Source: Orthonyx spaldingii
Taxonomy: Eukaryota; Chordata; Aves; Passeriformes; Orthonychidae
NCBI GenBank assembly: GCA_013397795.1
Contig: VZTJ01005975.1
Location: 4,385 to 68,384 of the forward strand
Direction of reading: 5' to 3'
Length of the DNA: 64,000 nt
Each line of letters starts with the position of its first letter. The first letter of the stretch is position 1. Positions 1 to 10,500 of this stretch are shown one piece after another. The position numbers and the translations under genes were made by a program. A model generated the notes under the pieces. That model ran no database searches, was not told where the DNA came from, and saw only the letters and a list, made by a program, of their open reading frames with translations.

Positions 1-813
1 TGAAACTATCATCTTTTCCCATAGAGGAGGGGGGGAAAAAAAAGGAATGTGTCAGTCATTGGAGTGATTTATTTTATTTTACCTGCTTTTATTTTACTAA
101 TCATTCATAGTACTTTGATTGCTGCCGCTCTGCTCTAATGAAATATATTGTGCTGTTAGGAAAGTTTTTAACAATCTGTGCTTAAAATAAAAATAAATGC
201 AATGGTGCTACCTATAGATTTAAGTATCTACAATTCTGGGGCCACTGAGAATGAGTGCAATGAAAGCTTTGGGAAGTCAGCAGAAGGTCTTGAATTACGA
301 CAGGATTTTGCTGATAGATATTTCTACTATTGATTTCTCAATTTTTCATAATTTCTGAAAAGAACAATGCAAATTAAAATAAAGTGTTGAAAGGAAGTAA
401 GATGTCTGTTTTAACAACCATGTTTGCACAACCCACAATGATTTGGGTAGGAAATGTACTCCATGGGATAATTTAAAAAAAAAAAAAGTTAGTTTGTTAA
501 TCTGAAAAATCCCCAATGTTTCCTTGCACAAGGGTAGGCAGCGGGTGGCTTTTCCCATGGTGGGGAAAATGTTGCACAAATTACTTTATTTTTCCCTCTT
601 GGAGGGCTCAGTCCTGAGAAAAGGAGGAACTGTAAGCAGGGGCGTCCCCAGCACGCAGCGCTGGATCAGGCCCCACAGGCTGGATACGTTTTTATGTTCA
701 GCCCGGAGTTCGGTCATTCATTTATTCAGGGGAAAATACAAGAAGCATGGCCCTAGTATATTATCATATGTTTTAATCTGTTTGTCTGATTTATGTAATA
801 CTTTCTGAGGGAA

Positions 814-852
814 ATATATATCTATATCTATATCTATATATATAGTTATATA
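814..852. repeat. AT-rich microsatellite, (TATATC)n-like
   Basis: Alternating TA interrupted by regularly spaced C (tatatctatatctatatc) and followed by a poly(A) run. It is a simple sequence repeat with no sign of function. Confidence 0.85.
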
Positions 853-1507
853 AAAAAAAAAAGCAAGGGGTCTTTCTCGCTTTTTTTTTATTGTCAGCAT
901 AATTTTAATTGCAATTATTTTTGTGCGAAGGGAGAGGGGTGATCTTTAACTCCTCGTTACACAAAGCACGCAGTGTCTCCGGATGGCCAAACTAACTTTC
1001 CGAGTAGGGCATTTCTTTTAAAATATCTGAAAATCTGACACAATTAATAACTCTTTGCGTATTTGCACAAGTTGTGCTACAGATTTCTGTTACCGCGTTT
1101 TTCAATTTTTCTTATTTTTTGGGAGGGTTTTTTTCTATTTTATAGGAAGGCTCAGAGTTTGACTTTCCCTAACATGCCCAGATATCAAGTTTTATTTTTT
1201 TTCCTTTTTGGCTAAATATAAACAAAAGTTTTAAAAAAAAAAAAAAAGATAGGAAGGCTTGCTTTTTCTAGGATTTTAGTGTTAGTTATTGTTGCGCTTG
1301 TGGGATAAATCGACCGCGGTACTTCTCGCTCCCTTCCCTGTTTAGGAACCAGAGTGAAAACCACCCTTCATTGTAATTGTATATACGGCTATACTGGCAT
1401 TTTACTATTCTGCCGGCTGCTATTTCCAAATATATCTTAGAGAAAGTTTTACTATACTTTAGACTTCCCCATACAAACATTGATTGGCATCCAAATGTTT
1501 AGGATTT

Positions 1508-1518
1508 GCCAAATTGGC
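1508..1518. promoter_or_regulatory. Palindromic NFI half-site pair
   Basis: GCCAA-A-TTGGC is a perfect palindrome made of two NFI half-sites back to back. A third half-site (TTGGC) lies at 1484-1488. The optimal NFI dimer site is TTGGC-N5-GCCAA, so this everted layout is not canonical. Autoregulation by NFI proteins is possible but unproven. Confidence 0.3.
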
Positions 1519-1725
1519 GGGCAAACGCTGGCTACACCACAAGCAGCGGGGTCAGGGAGAGAGCAAAGGGAGATACTCGCTCCGCAAGTGGACTTGCAAA
1601 GGAGTTTTTGGCTTTTAACTCATTCTGCTTTTTTTTTTTTTTTTTAAGGTTTGGGGGCTGGGGAAAGGGCCCCAGCATTGCACCATCTCCATCTGGGCGC
1701 TTGATTGAAGTTAGACTCTGTTTTT

Positions 1726-1740
1726 GGGGGGCGGGCGCGG
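1726..1740 (+). promoter_or_regulatory. GC box in CpG-rich patch 5' of the exon
   Basis: The string GGGGGGCGGGCGCGG contains a consensus Sp1/KLF GC box. It sits in a short CpG-rich patch (about 1726-1780) within otherwise AT-rich intron, roughly 200 bp before the acceptor. NFI genes use several alternative first exons, so a promoter just upstream of this exon is conceivable. No TATA box or donor site was identified to go with it. Confidence 0.35.
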
Positions 1741-1932
1741 AAGTTTTGGGTCGGCGCGAGGGGAAGCGGGAACGCGGCAGTGGCAGGTTTGGGGTCCGTC
1801 AGTGAGGGGTCCCAGAGCCCTTAAAATTTATCAGCTCCCTCCTAATTCTCAGCATCCCGTGAAAGCCCCATTTTTGGAGGCTCGTTATTGATGGTTTCAG
1901 TGACATCGACCCTTCTCTGTAACTTCTTTCAG

Positions 1933-2464
1933 GATGAATTTCATCCCTTCATCGAAGCACTTCTGCCTCACGTCCGAGCATTTGCGTACACGTGGTTCAA
2001 CCTGCAAGCCCGAAAAAGAAAATACTTCAAAAAACATGAAAAACGCATGTCAAAAGAGGAAGAGAGAGCCGTGAAGGACGAACTGCTAAGTGAAAAACCC
2101 GAGGTAAAGCAAAAATGGGCATCCAGACTTCTGGCAAAGCTCCGGAAAGATATCAGGCCTGAATTTCGGGAGGATTTTGTTCTCACAGTCACAGGAAAAA
2201 AACCTCCGTGTTGCGTTCTTTCCAATCCAGACCAGAAGGGCAAGATGAGAAGAATTGACTGCCTTCGCCAGGCAGATAAGGTCTGGAGGTTGGACCTTGT
2301 TATGGTGATTTTATTTAAAGGTATTCCGCTCGAAAGTACTGATGGCGAGCGCCTTGTAAAGTCCCCACAGTGCTCTAACCCCGGGCTGTGCGTACAGCCC
2401 CACCATATAGGAGTTTCTGTTAAGGAACTCGATTTATATTTGGCATACTTTGTGCACGCAGCAG
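1933..2464 (+). CDS. NFIA: NFIA internal coding exon: DNA-binding/dimerisation domain
   Basis: NFIA is a nuclear transcription factor that binds TTGGC(N5)GCCAA as a dimer and controls gliogenesis and other developmental programmes. This 532-bp exon holds 177 codons plus one base and runs from DEFHPFIEALLPHV to ...LAYFVHAA plus a split codon. It is flanked by ttctttcag at the 5' end and gtaagt at the 3' end. If the usual nine-residue N-terminus precedes it, it covers residues 10-186. Visible landmarks are the basic stretch RKRKYFKKHEKR (about residues 36-47) and the four cysteines conserved across NFI proteins at 103, 119, 156 and 162. A second Cys sits at 102. NFIA rather than a paralogue is indicated by RAFAYTWF, EVKQKW, GKKPPCC, GERLVKSPQCSNPGLC, HIGVSVKEL and YFVHAA. 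NFIX would have ERLYKSP and GVTIKEL; NFIB has RAIAYTWF. The sequence reads RPEFREDF, where I remember Tyr in human NFIA. The gene is incomplete here, since all other exons lie outside. Confidence 0.97.
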
Positions 2465-2931
2465 GTAAGTGCCTTTCTCTACCACCTTCTCCAACTTTTC
2501 GGTTATCTCCGTGCCGGGTGCCGTGCCCCGGCGGCGGCTGCATGAGCCGGGGAGGGAGCTGGGGGTGCCGGTTATCGCTCTCCCGGGGTGGCGAGGAGGG
2601 TGCCAAAACTCCCCCCCTTCCTTTTATTTTTTTTTTTTTTTTGGGTTTTTTAAGGTGCAGCTACATAAAAGTGGCTCTTGTTTTCCCGTGGTTAACAGCA
2701 TTTTGGGCATCCTTCACAGGTGTTATCCTAAATGTTATCCTAGGAGGGCTCGCAGCCAGACGCGGCTTCCTTTATCCTAATTTTGGGGGAAAGCAGATAG
2801 ATTTTAATTTAATTTATTTTCTTTTTTTAAATAAAGTTTGTATATGTTATGCACAAAGTAGTCCAGGAGGGCTAGAGATGCCTGAGGCCTGTGGGTCAGG
2901 AGTACCAGGTATCTTCACCTCACAGGGATGA
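2465..2931 (+). other. Read-through frame from the exon into the intron, with intronic poly(A) signal
   Basis: The NFIA frame stays open for 155 codons past the donor and stops at 2929-2931. The hypothetical tail is GC-rich at first and then low-complexity (a Phe run from poly(T)), so it does not look like selected protein. An AATAAA at 2830-2835 is followed by a GT-rich stretch (gtttgtatatgtt). NFIB is known to have a short isoform ending soon after the equivalent region, so a truncated NFIA product by intron retention is possible. If cleavage used this AATAAA, the message would end before the stop codon. Confidence 0.3.
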
Positions 2932-3947
2932 GATGGGGAAGGTAAATCCTGCAGGATTGGGTTTGGAGGAAAAGGAGAAGAAAGTCCCTTGACAGCAAAC
3001 CTAGTCATCAGGTCTGATTGAGCATGAAACAAACCTCTGCGTAATCCTAGGGGGAAAAGCAGACATTTAAACCCCCCAAAATACCACAATTTATACACCT
3101 AGAAGCTAAGCAAGTCTTGAAAAAAAATCCTGATTTGACAATATTGTGCTTATGAGGAGGGGCTGAGATGTTTCAACGTGTCCTGAAAATCTTGGTGTCC
3201 CAGACTCCAACACAAAGTACACTCTGCCTGTGGCATGACTCGGTGTGCTCAGAGGACGTGTAGTATGATGACTGGATAAAATAATATGCTATTGTAGTTC
3301 TCCTAAGTCATTGTAGTGCAGAAAAATGTGCGTGTGTGAGGTGCCAGGCCCCGAGTTTTGCGTATGGGATACGTGCGTCCCCCAGCAGATCCTGACTTGT
3401 GAGTTGAGGGGCTGGACAGGCTGGAAAAACAGAGGAGCAGGGGGGAGAGGAATCATATTAGTAGAAACCACTTCTGTATAAATATTTATCAGTAAGAAAA
3501 CCAAGCAAATTACAGCCCAGGGAGCTTGCATTTCCCATGCCAACTTCTTTCAGAGGGTCTTGCAGAAAGTTTTGGCTTCCCCAAAGTTTTTCTGCGTTGA
3601 GTCCCTGCCATGGTTGTTGTGTTAGGCAATGTCGCCGCTGGGATTTTACAGATATGATCCCTGTTCGGAAATAACTTTCGAGTATCCTCATGGTATTTCC
3701 TACAGATAAGCTGCAACATTTACTTTGCACTTCGGTGTGAGGTGGTAAATCATACTGCACGTTTATGGTGAGAGGCAAGTAGGCAAATATCGGGGAAAAT
3801 TATTTATTTACTCTGTGCTTTATTATGGCCACAGTGAAGGAAGGATTATCGATAAATGACTAACTGAAGGGAGCTTGGGTCTGGGGCATTTCAGGTCACC
3901 TCCCATTCCATCACCAACCCCGAGGGGACCATGGACTCACATCTATT

Positions 3948-4030
3948 TTGTCTGCCTCAGTTTCCTCCTCCGCATGTTGGAGCGGGGTGATACATTTAAA
4001 ATGCTTTGATATCCAAATAGAAGCTATAAA
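3948..4030 (+). repeat. MIR-like SINE remnant (core and 3' part)
   Basis: The text 'ctgcctcagtttcctcctcc', then 'gcggggtgatacatttaaaa', then 'tgctttgatatcc' follows the order of the ancient amniote MIR-type SINE, whose core reads roughly 'tgcctcagtttccccatctg ... ggggataata ... gcgctttgagatcc'. It is strongly diverged, as expected for a repeat older than birds. The 5' limit is uncertain. Confidence 0.55.
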
Positions 4031-4407
4031 CTTCTGTTTACTGATCTACAGGACACAGGTTTTTGTTATTTATATTTATATACGGCATGGTGCTGGTAAA
4101 TACTGGTCCATATTGTATTTCCCAGGTCCTCTGTGGAGCGCACAAATTGTTGATAGAAACCAACGGTCTTGGCTTAGCTTGCATGTAAGGTCACAGAAAT
4201 GTAGGATGGGAAGAAAAGGACCAAACCTGGGGATGGAAGTGTTTCGGGGAGCTTCAAGGGATCCTCTCCCTGTTATAACAGTCGGGCAATAGACGTTATA
4301 AACGTTCAATATTGTGATTAGGGATATACCATCTTATCAGAACGCCAGTGGCAAACAGTAGTCTTGATAGCGAACTGTTATTTATTCCTGCCTTCATCAT
4401 CAACAGG

Positions 4408-4590
4408 CAGCGATCGCACCGATTGTCCTTCGGGCTCGGTGTTTGCCGCGGAAACTCGGCGCGAGGCCTGGATGCGGTTTTTTGGGGTTAGATTTGGGGA
4501 TTTGTGTGAGCAGCCACGCGCCCGTGCGGAGCGCACCGTGCCGTGTTTTCGGCCGTTGTTTGCTGATTGCACGCATCGCATTGTGCTCTC
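4408..4590. promoter_or_regulatory. CpG-dense patch (CpG-island-like) inside the intron
   Basis: I count about 22 CpG dinucleotides in roughly 183 bp, including gccgcgg, cggcgcgagg and cacgcgcccg, in an intron otherwise poor in CpG. Such density normally means the DNA is unmethylated in the germ line, as at promoters or Polycomb-marked enhancers. No TATA box, clear initiator or first exon can be assigned. It lies about 2 kb downstream of the NFIA exon. Confidence 0.5.
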
Positions 4591-4732
4591 AATGCAGTAG
4601 CGTGTGCTGGCGTATTCCTGCTAAACCTCAGCGGGGAGGAGGACAAGATGATTTTCGGGAGGTGGCACAGTGTGGTTGCTGTCTATATGGCTTCGCAGAG
4701 GTGTACCGAAAGCCTTGCATAGAGCTACCTCT

Positions 4733-4993
4733 TTTTCTTCCCCCTTTTTTCCCGTTTTTTTTTCCCCCCTCCGATGTATCCCAGCAGTCTTTGTTACACC
4801 TGAACATTGGCCAAGTTGACAGCCATTGGTTCCCGCAGACCCGCAGTAATGGCAGCTTGTGCCGGGTGCGCAACAGGAAAATTACAAAAGAAAAAAGTAT
4901 TAAGGATCCTTTGTCTCCAACTCCATCAGACCTCGCTTCCCAAATGTATGGACCGCGTATTTATAAGGAGGAAGTCGCCAGCGCAAATATTAG
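4733..4993 (+). other. Pyrimidine tract followed by exon-like block
   Basis: A pyrimidine tract (about 4733-4773) precedes an AG at 4783-4784, with a second AG at 4786-4787. A GT donor-like site (ttag|gtaggc) begins at 4994. The frame through the block 4785-4993 is open and ends in MYGPRIYKEEVASANIR, a peptide I do not recognise. Its phase does not match the upstream exon: joined to the NFIA exon it would reach a stop after about ten codons. It could be a poison exon, an independent transcript, or chance. Confidence 0.2.
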
Positions 4994-5526
4994 GTAGGCT
5001 GGTCAACTTACATATAGCGGATTTGACAAGCATCTGCTATAGTACAGAAGATTTGTAAACACTAAACAATGTTTTTACCTCCTTAAAAGTTTTGAGAAGT
5101 TGCCAGTATTGGCAGGAGGCACAGACTCCGAAACGTGCTTGAAGATACGTGCCAAAACCATTGTGACCTTTTCACCCATAGTGCTCGCTTCTCTTTTTCT
5201 TGTGGGTTTTTTTTCCCCCCCACTTTTCCTCTTCTTTTCTTGGGGGGAGTATTCTTTTCCAAGATGCCCTTATTCGAGATGACTTCAGCAACAAGATGTC
5301 CCTTTCCTTCTGAACATGTGGGATAATTATTGCTTTGAATCTACGCTTTTCCTTCAGTAGGCACTATCATCTGTAAGGGAACACATGTGCACAGATTTAA
5401 ATAGTGCTTCTTACAAAGCTACTGAAATCAATTATTCTCTTTAAGAACTGGCTAGAAAGAGAAAACAAAAATATGCAAATAGGCAAACTACATGTCATTT
5501 TTGTTAAAAGGATAAAAAAAAGAAAT

Positions 5527-5545
5527 TAAAAAAAAAAAAAAAAAG
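5527..5545. repeat. Poly(A) tract
   Basis: Adenine-rich run within an A-rich stretch of about 5510-5555. No target-site duplication or upstream retrogene was recognised, so it is not called a retroposon tail. Confidence 0.7.
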
Positions 5546-5834
5546 GAAAGGGAGATCGGTGTTTTGTGAATTAGAGGTTGACCAAAAAATGTATTGAAAT
5601 CTAGAGTATTGCTCTCAGTTTGCAGTTTCTAATCTGCTTAACTAAAAGCAGGCGGCATTTTCATACCCTGAACTTGGGTTTGCTTTTTAGTTTTCACTTA
5701 TTCTCCTCTTGTATCAAATGACAAGTTGGAAACCATTGTGGCAAACCGTTTTCTTTGTGGGAGTCGAACAGTAAAGCTAATTTATGACCGGTCCTTTACC
5801 AGATGATCTGTATCAGAATCTACAATATACTAGG

Positions 5835-5898
5835 CACGTGGCAAGGTCACAATTTAAGTTGTTAAGGTCACAACCTTAGCCACCAGGCATTTGACCTT
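5835..5898. promoter_or_regulatory. Cluster of AAGGTCA nuclear-receptor half-sites with a CACGTG E-box
   Basis: AAGGTCA occurs at 5843-5849 and 5864-5870, and in reverse (TGACCTT) at 5892-5898, with a CACGTG E-box at 5835-5840. A further AGGTCA lies near 6036. AAGGTCA is the extended half-site bound by monomeric orphan receptors (ERR, SF-1/LRH-1, ROR, NR4A/REV-ERB types). The surrounding 5.7-6.4 kb is AT-rich and reads like an enhancer. Binding is inferred only from motif match. Confidence 0.4.
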
Positions 5899-6419
5899 TT
5901 AGATAAAGTTAACCTTTGTTCATTAGTAGGCACTCAACCGAGAACTTTCTGGAGTTTTTTACTGCTTTGGAGTTCCTCCTGCTAATGTGATCAGATTGGA
6001 GAATAGATTCGCAATAGAAGTAGTTAAATTTTCTGAGAGGTCACAGTTTTTAGAGACTTTTCCGGTGGCCGAAGCGGGATGGCGGGCCAGGAGGTGATGC
6101 TGCAATGCCTGGTTTATTTTTTTGGCTGGCCATCGTTATGCGCTTCGGGCGAGAATTAAGCTGGCGAGGTATTTGTGGCAGAGAAAATCTTTTAATCTTT
6201 CAGAAGGACATTTAAAATTCCCAAATTTAAGAAAAAATCTGGGGCTAGGGTTTTGTTTACGCGAGCTCGTTTTTCTGCTTGTGTTTAGACTCGAAGGCAG
6301 CGAAGATGCCAGAACTCAGCCTTATTTCTGCAGCTGAAAATTTACCTAACTTCTAGATGTGCTCTGTGGCTAATTGCTGGTCAGTGGCATATAGCACATG
6401 ACCTTGAACTTTGAGCTAG

Positions 6420-7500
6420 ACTCATTTTACCTTCCCATGGCAGATTTAAAATATTCTACTTGGACCACCACAAAGAGGCGTCGATGGGAATAACCCAAAG
6501 ATGGGTTAATGCAGAAGCCCCCGCACCCGTGGAGGTTTCAGGGGGTCCGAGAGGTACCCGAGGCTTTGTGCTGTAATTTTTTAGTACAAATGGTATTGAT
6601 TGTTGCTGCATTAATCCTGTTAATAGCTGCAGCCGGGCCGGGTGTCGCAGGGGTGGCTGAGGTGTCCTGACAATACCGTACGTCACCGAAAGAGCTGTCG
6701 CAGTGCCTTGAACTCCTGATCGCTGCTCTGCAAAAGTGGAGCGTTCGACGGTGGAAACTATTGCTGGCTCATACAGAAACACACACCATATTGTTTACTT
6801 AATTATGCCAGAGCGAAGGCTCATTTTTAATTATTTAGCTGACTTTCTCGCTCTGCTCTGATACCACATTTATTATTTAATTTGAAATCAAAAGGGCTTG
6901 CGCTCCTGTTAGTTTTTGATGCGTTTTACTTTTGTTTTGGCTACGTTATTGTCATTCCATCGTACGGTAATCCAGATAGCCGTGATATGCAGATTGGCCA
7001 GATGGTCATGTTAACAGATTGAGAACCTACTTCCCACTGCTAAAGAGCAGGTGTAAGATCAGTGGGCTTTTTTTTTTTTCTTCTCCTTTCCTCCCAAGTT
7101 TCAACCAAAATGCTCTTTAGACAGATCATAATGGTAGTTAAAAAGGGGCACATTTCAAATGGTGTTTGTTCTGTGGAGATAATGCATAACGTATGTGTCG
7201 TTTTTATGCATATCTGAAGACTTCTAAAGCATCCATGACATTCCCTCCACCTATAATACTTCGAAAAATCTACTTCCAGCTCATAGCTGTTCCAGTATAT
7301 ATCCAAAAGAGTCCTTAAAGTTTTTTTCTACAGACAGATTGCATTTACTCTTACTAAAAAACCACTTCAGGCAGCTTCGCAGCAGGTACCTCACATGTGT
7401 TCCCTGCACAGGGCTCCCAGTGCATACCCAGGAGAACTTGAGCTGGGATCAACGTTCAGCTGAGATTTTAATGTTTGTGGGCTGATAGAGTTGGTTTTTT
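6420..7500. other. Intron, AT-rich, enhancer-like composition, no gene
   Basis: No coding signal. The 6780-7020 portion is rich in homeodomain-type TAAT cores (tttttaattatttagctgac, then ttattatttaatttgaaatc). A poly(T) run lies near 7069-7079. Conservation cannot be tested here. Confidence 0.35.
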
Positions 7501-10500
7501 TTACTCTATTATTTTTTGCCAAAGTGAGACATCTGTAGCTTTAAAGAAAAAAGTGACACTAAGACATCTCACAGTATTTCTGCCCTCAAGGAATAAAAGG
7601 AGAAGGCAGATTTTGTGTTGTTTTAGCATTACAAAAAGTACCCATAAAAAGTCAGTGGTGGGAGCCTGGGTCTCTGTCTCAGTCTGGAGAGGTGAGGAGA
7701 GGACAGCTACAGCTCCTCAACACCCCAAATTTCATGCGCCCACGTATCGTGGGCACACAAGAGACGCGGCGACCTACACACCCCGTGTGGCACAGAGAGA
7801 TATCCCCATCTTTGGATGCTCTCCTCTTTGGGGAGCGGGACTGGCTGCTCACTGCAGCCACGAGCAGGGTGGGAGCTGACAGAAGCAGGATTTAGGTGGG
7901 ACAACTGCTCTCCCTGTGCGAGTGTAACTGAGCCGGTGAGTATCCGTGATAATTCGGATACTAACTGGTGCGGCACTCGGGACGGCCTGCTCTATCACGA
8001 ACCCCTGGCAGGAGTTCAGTCATGTGGTTTAGCTTTTCCCTTTCTGCAACAACAACAACAGCAACAACACATAAACACAGGATAAAGGCGTATTTCATAT
8101 GCCCAGGATGTTTTCCAGGTGATGAGTTTGGACAGTATAAGGGTGTGTTATTTCCATGCCTCCTTGCTTCGAGGTGCAGAAGCAGGAGAAGCCTGTGAGT
8201 GGTAAGAAGTTGCCCAATACTTCTGGCTTTTCTACAAGCAACTGCACTTTTATATTTCCCTTCTTTTCCACCCAATGATGAATAGCATTAATTTAGATCT
8301 ATTTAAGGCGAGTGTGGGAGAAACCACAATCTTTGTTGTGGTCACTGCTGTACACAGCGGGGCTGAATGTTTCTCTTGGTTGAGGCCTCAAAGCTGAATC
8401 TGGAGAACCCAAAACATCGTGTCAGCTTTTCAAACCCTTCAAAGAGACAGTGGAATCCTAATTGTTCATAAAACCCGCTATTTATTATTACAATTATGTA
8501 TTTTCTCCCCATTCGGATGTAAAGGAAAGGGCATCCCTCGCTTTCTGTGCCTTGAGTTTCTTCACAGCTCCTCCTCCTCCTCCCCCTGATGTTTCTGGTT
8601 CAGGCACTGGTAAGGTTTTTACAACCAGCAAACAAACCCCATCCTGCTGCTCCAAAACCCCTCAACCTCTCCTCGAAAGCCTGCCCTTTTCTACACATGT
8701 GGGACCCTCCGGGCCTTGGGGACTGTCCCCAGCAAAACGGCTTTGGGGCATCCTCACTGGGAGCCATGGATCTGGCTCTGCCTTCTCCTTTCCTCACAGA
8801 CAAGGGCTGGAGCTGATGATTAAATTACAGGCTGTAAATTCAGGGGAAATTATTTTAGCCTCCTAACAGCAGCCGACCCGGACGTTTCCTTATGCCGGTG
8901 AGGGCTTGTGGTAGATAAGCCTTGTTGCTGGACTGAAATTCATTTTAATCGCTTTGGTTTTCCCATTCATGTGGTGCAACCACATTTCTGGTTGTTGTTA
9001 ATTGTCGCCTGCATTATGGGAGCCACCAAAAACCGTGACCGACATCAGCACCTGGGTCATGGTGCCTCGGATGTATGGGGCAGTTTTATCCCAGCAAGTT
9101 CATTTCGGGCTTGCAGCATTTTATCCCGAGTTGCAAGGGCAGCTCCTGGACGAACCCATCATCACAGTGTAATTAATTTTAAAGAGAAAAGAGAGTATTT
9201 CTATAAAGTGTTTCTAGCTACCATTGCGCCATGTCCCCACCCCAGGTGTGGATGTAAGGCACCTGAGCTCAGCCCTGTCTGTGGCACCATCGTGCCTCGG
9301 GATGCAGGAGCAGGATGTGGGGCGTAGAGCGGGTGGATTCGGGCTGGATTCGTAGCCGCTGTCTGTAAATCACATGAGGGCCTCCATTTTGTGTGCCAGG
9401 CTCTCACGTGCGAGTCAAAATGGAGAGCGGCGCGGTTGAGTTCGGCCTAGAGCGAAGCGTGTGGGCTTGTGTCGCCCGCGGTCCCAGTGCCACCACGGTG
9501 CACCCAGACCCATGGCGAGACCCAGGAGGGGTGTCCTGAGCTTGTACACCCATCGGCTCCTCCTAAAGGGTGTCGATCTCTTCTCCATTAATATCCACCC
9601 TCCCGGTCCCAGTGCTGTCCCGGTGTCACGGCCAGGGCCGGCATGAAGGCCCTGGGGAGTCGTTCCTCCTTCCTGCAGGTTTCGGCACACATCAGTGTCA
9701 TTAGATCAGTGAGATAAAATCAAGACAGGTTTAATGACATGCTCTTCTGAAAGTTTCCTGGACTTTATTGTTCATAACTTGGACCTGAGTCGGATTATTT
9801 ACACATGAGCATTAAAAAGCTGCAAACAACTGTGTGATTTTTAGGGGCTGAAAGCAATTAGCATATGTGGGTAGGAGGATACACGGCATGTCTGCGTTCC
9901 TTTAAAATATAAATCACAGTTATTTAATTATGCTTGGAGAGGGCAGATTTAAGGATATACTGCAAAATGCATTACCTATTATACCAACACGATAATCTTA
10001 TTAACCTTGCTTTCTACTTTTTAATTTTATTGTGCACCCTGTACAACTCTTATGATATCAAAAATAATTACTTGGAGAATACATGATGTCAGAGGTCCAA
10101 TATGACATTTATCTTCACAGTGAGGAGACGGCTCTCTTGTGCATTGCATCGCAGCTCGGGAGGCACTCGGCAGGTCCACACTGGGGGAAGGAAGCAGGGA
10201 TGGGTGTCATCTGATGCTTTTTAGTGCACAGAAGTGTGTTTGCAGATTCATGTTGTAACCGAGGGATGGCTTGACCAAACTTGAGGCAATTCAGCATCCT
10301 CAGGCCTCCCCAAATATGATTTACTTGCTCATGCCATACAACTCCCGTAGGTGAGCCAATATTTCAGGGCGGCTCCATGCATCCAGCCCCGATCCCAATT
10401 GGATCTCCTATTAAATCCTGCATTCTCCATCCCATGCCTCTTTTTTTTTTGTTTCTTGTTAAATCCATCTCTCCTAATGTTTGAGTTGTGTTGATATTTC

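Larger units (their letters stand above)
1..1932 (+). other. NFIA: NFIA intron upstream of the DNA-binding-domain exon (3' part)
   Basis: Non-coding sequence leading to the AG acceptor at 1931-1932. It is AT-rich with many short poly(A) and poly(T) runs, including a T run at about 1629-1645. An AT microsatellite lies at 814-852 and a GC-rich patch near 1726-1780. In NFIA the previous exon encodes a very short N-terminus (MYSPLCLTQ in the main isoform); I found no candidate for it here, so it should lie further left. The acceptor is preceded by a pyrimidine-rich stretch (cccttctctgtaacttcttt). No open frame here resembles a known protein. Confidence 0.8.

Noticed and set aside
1968..2606. 212-codon open frame on the minus strand
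   Set aside because: It is the antisense shadow of the NFIA exon.
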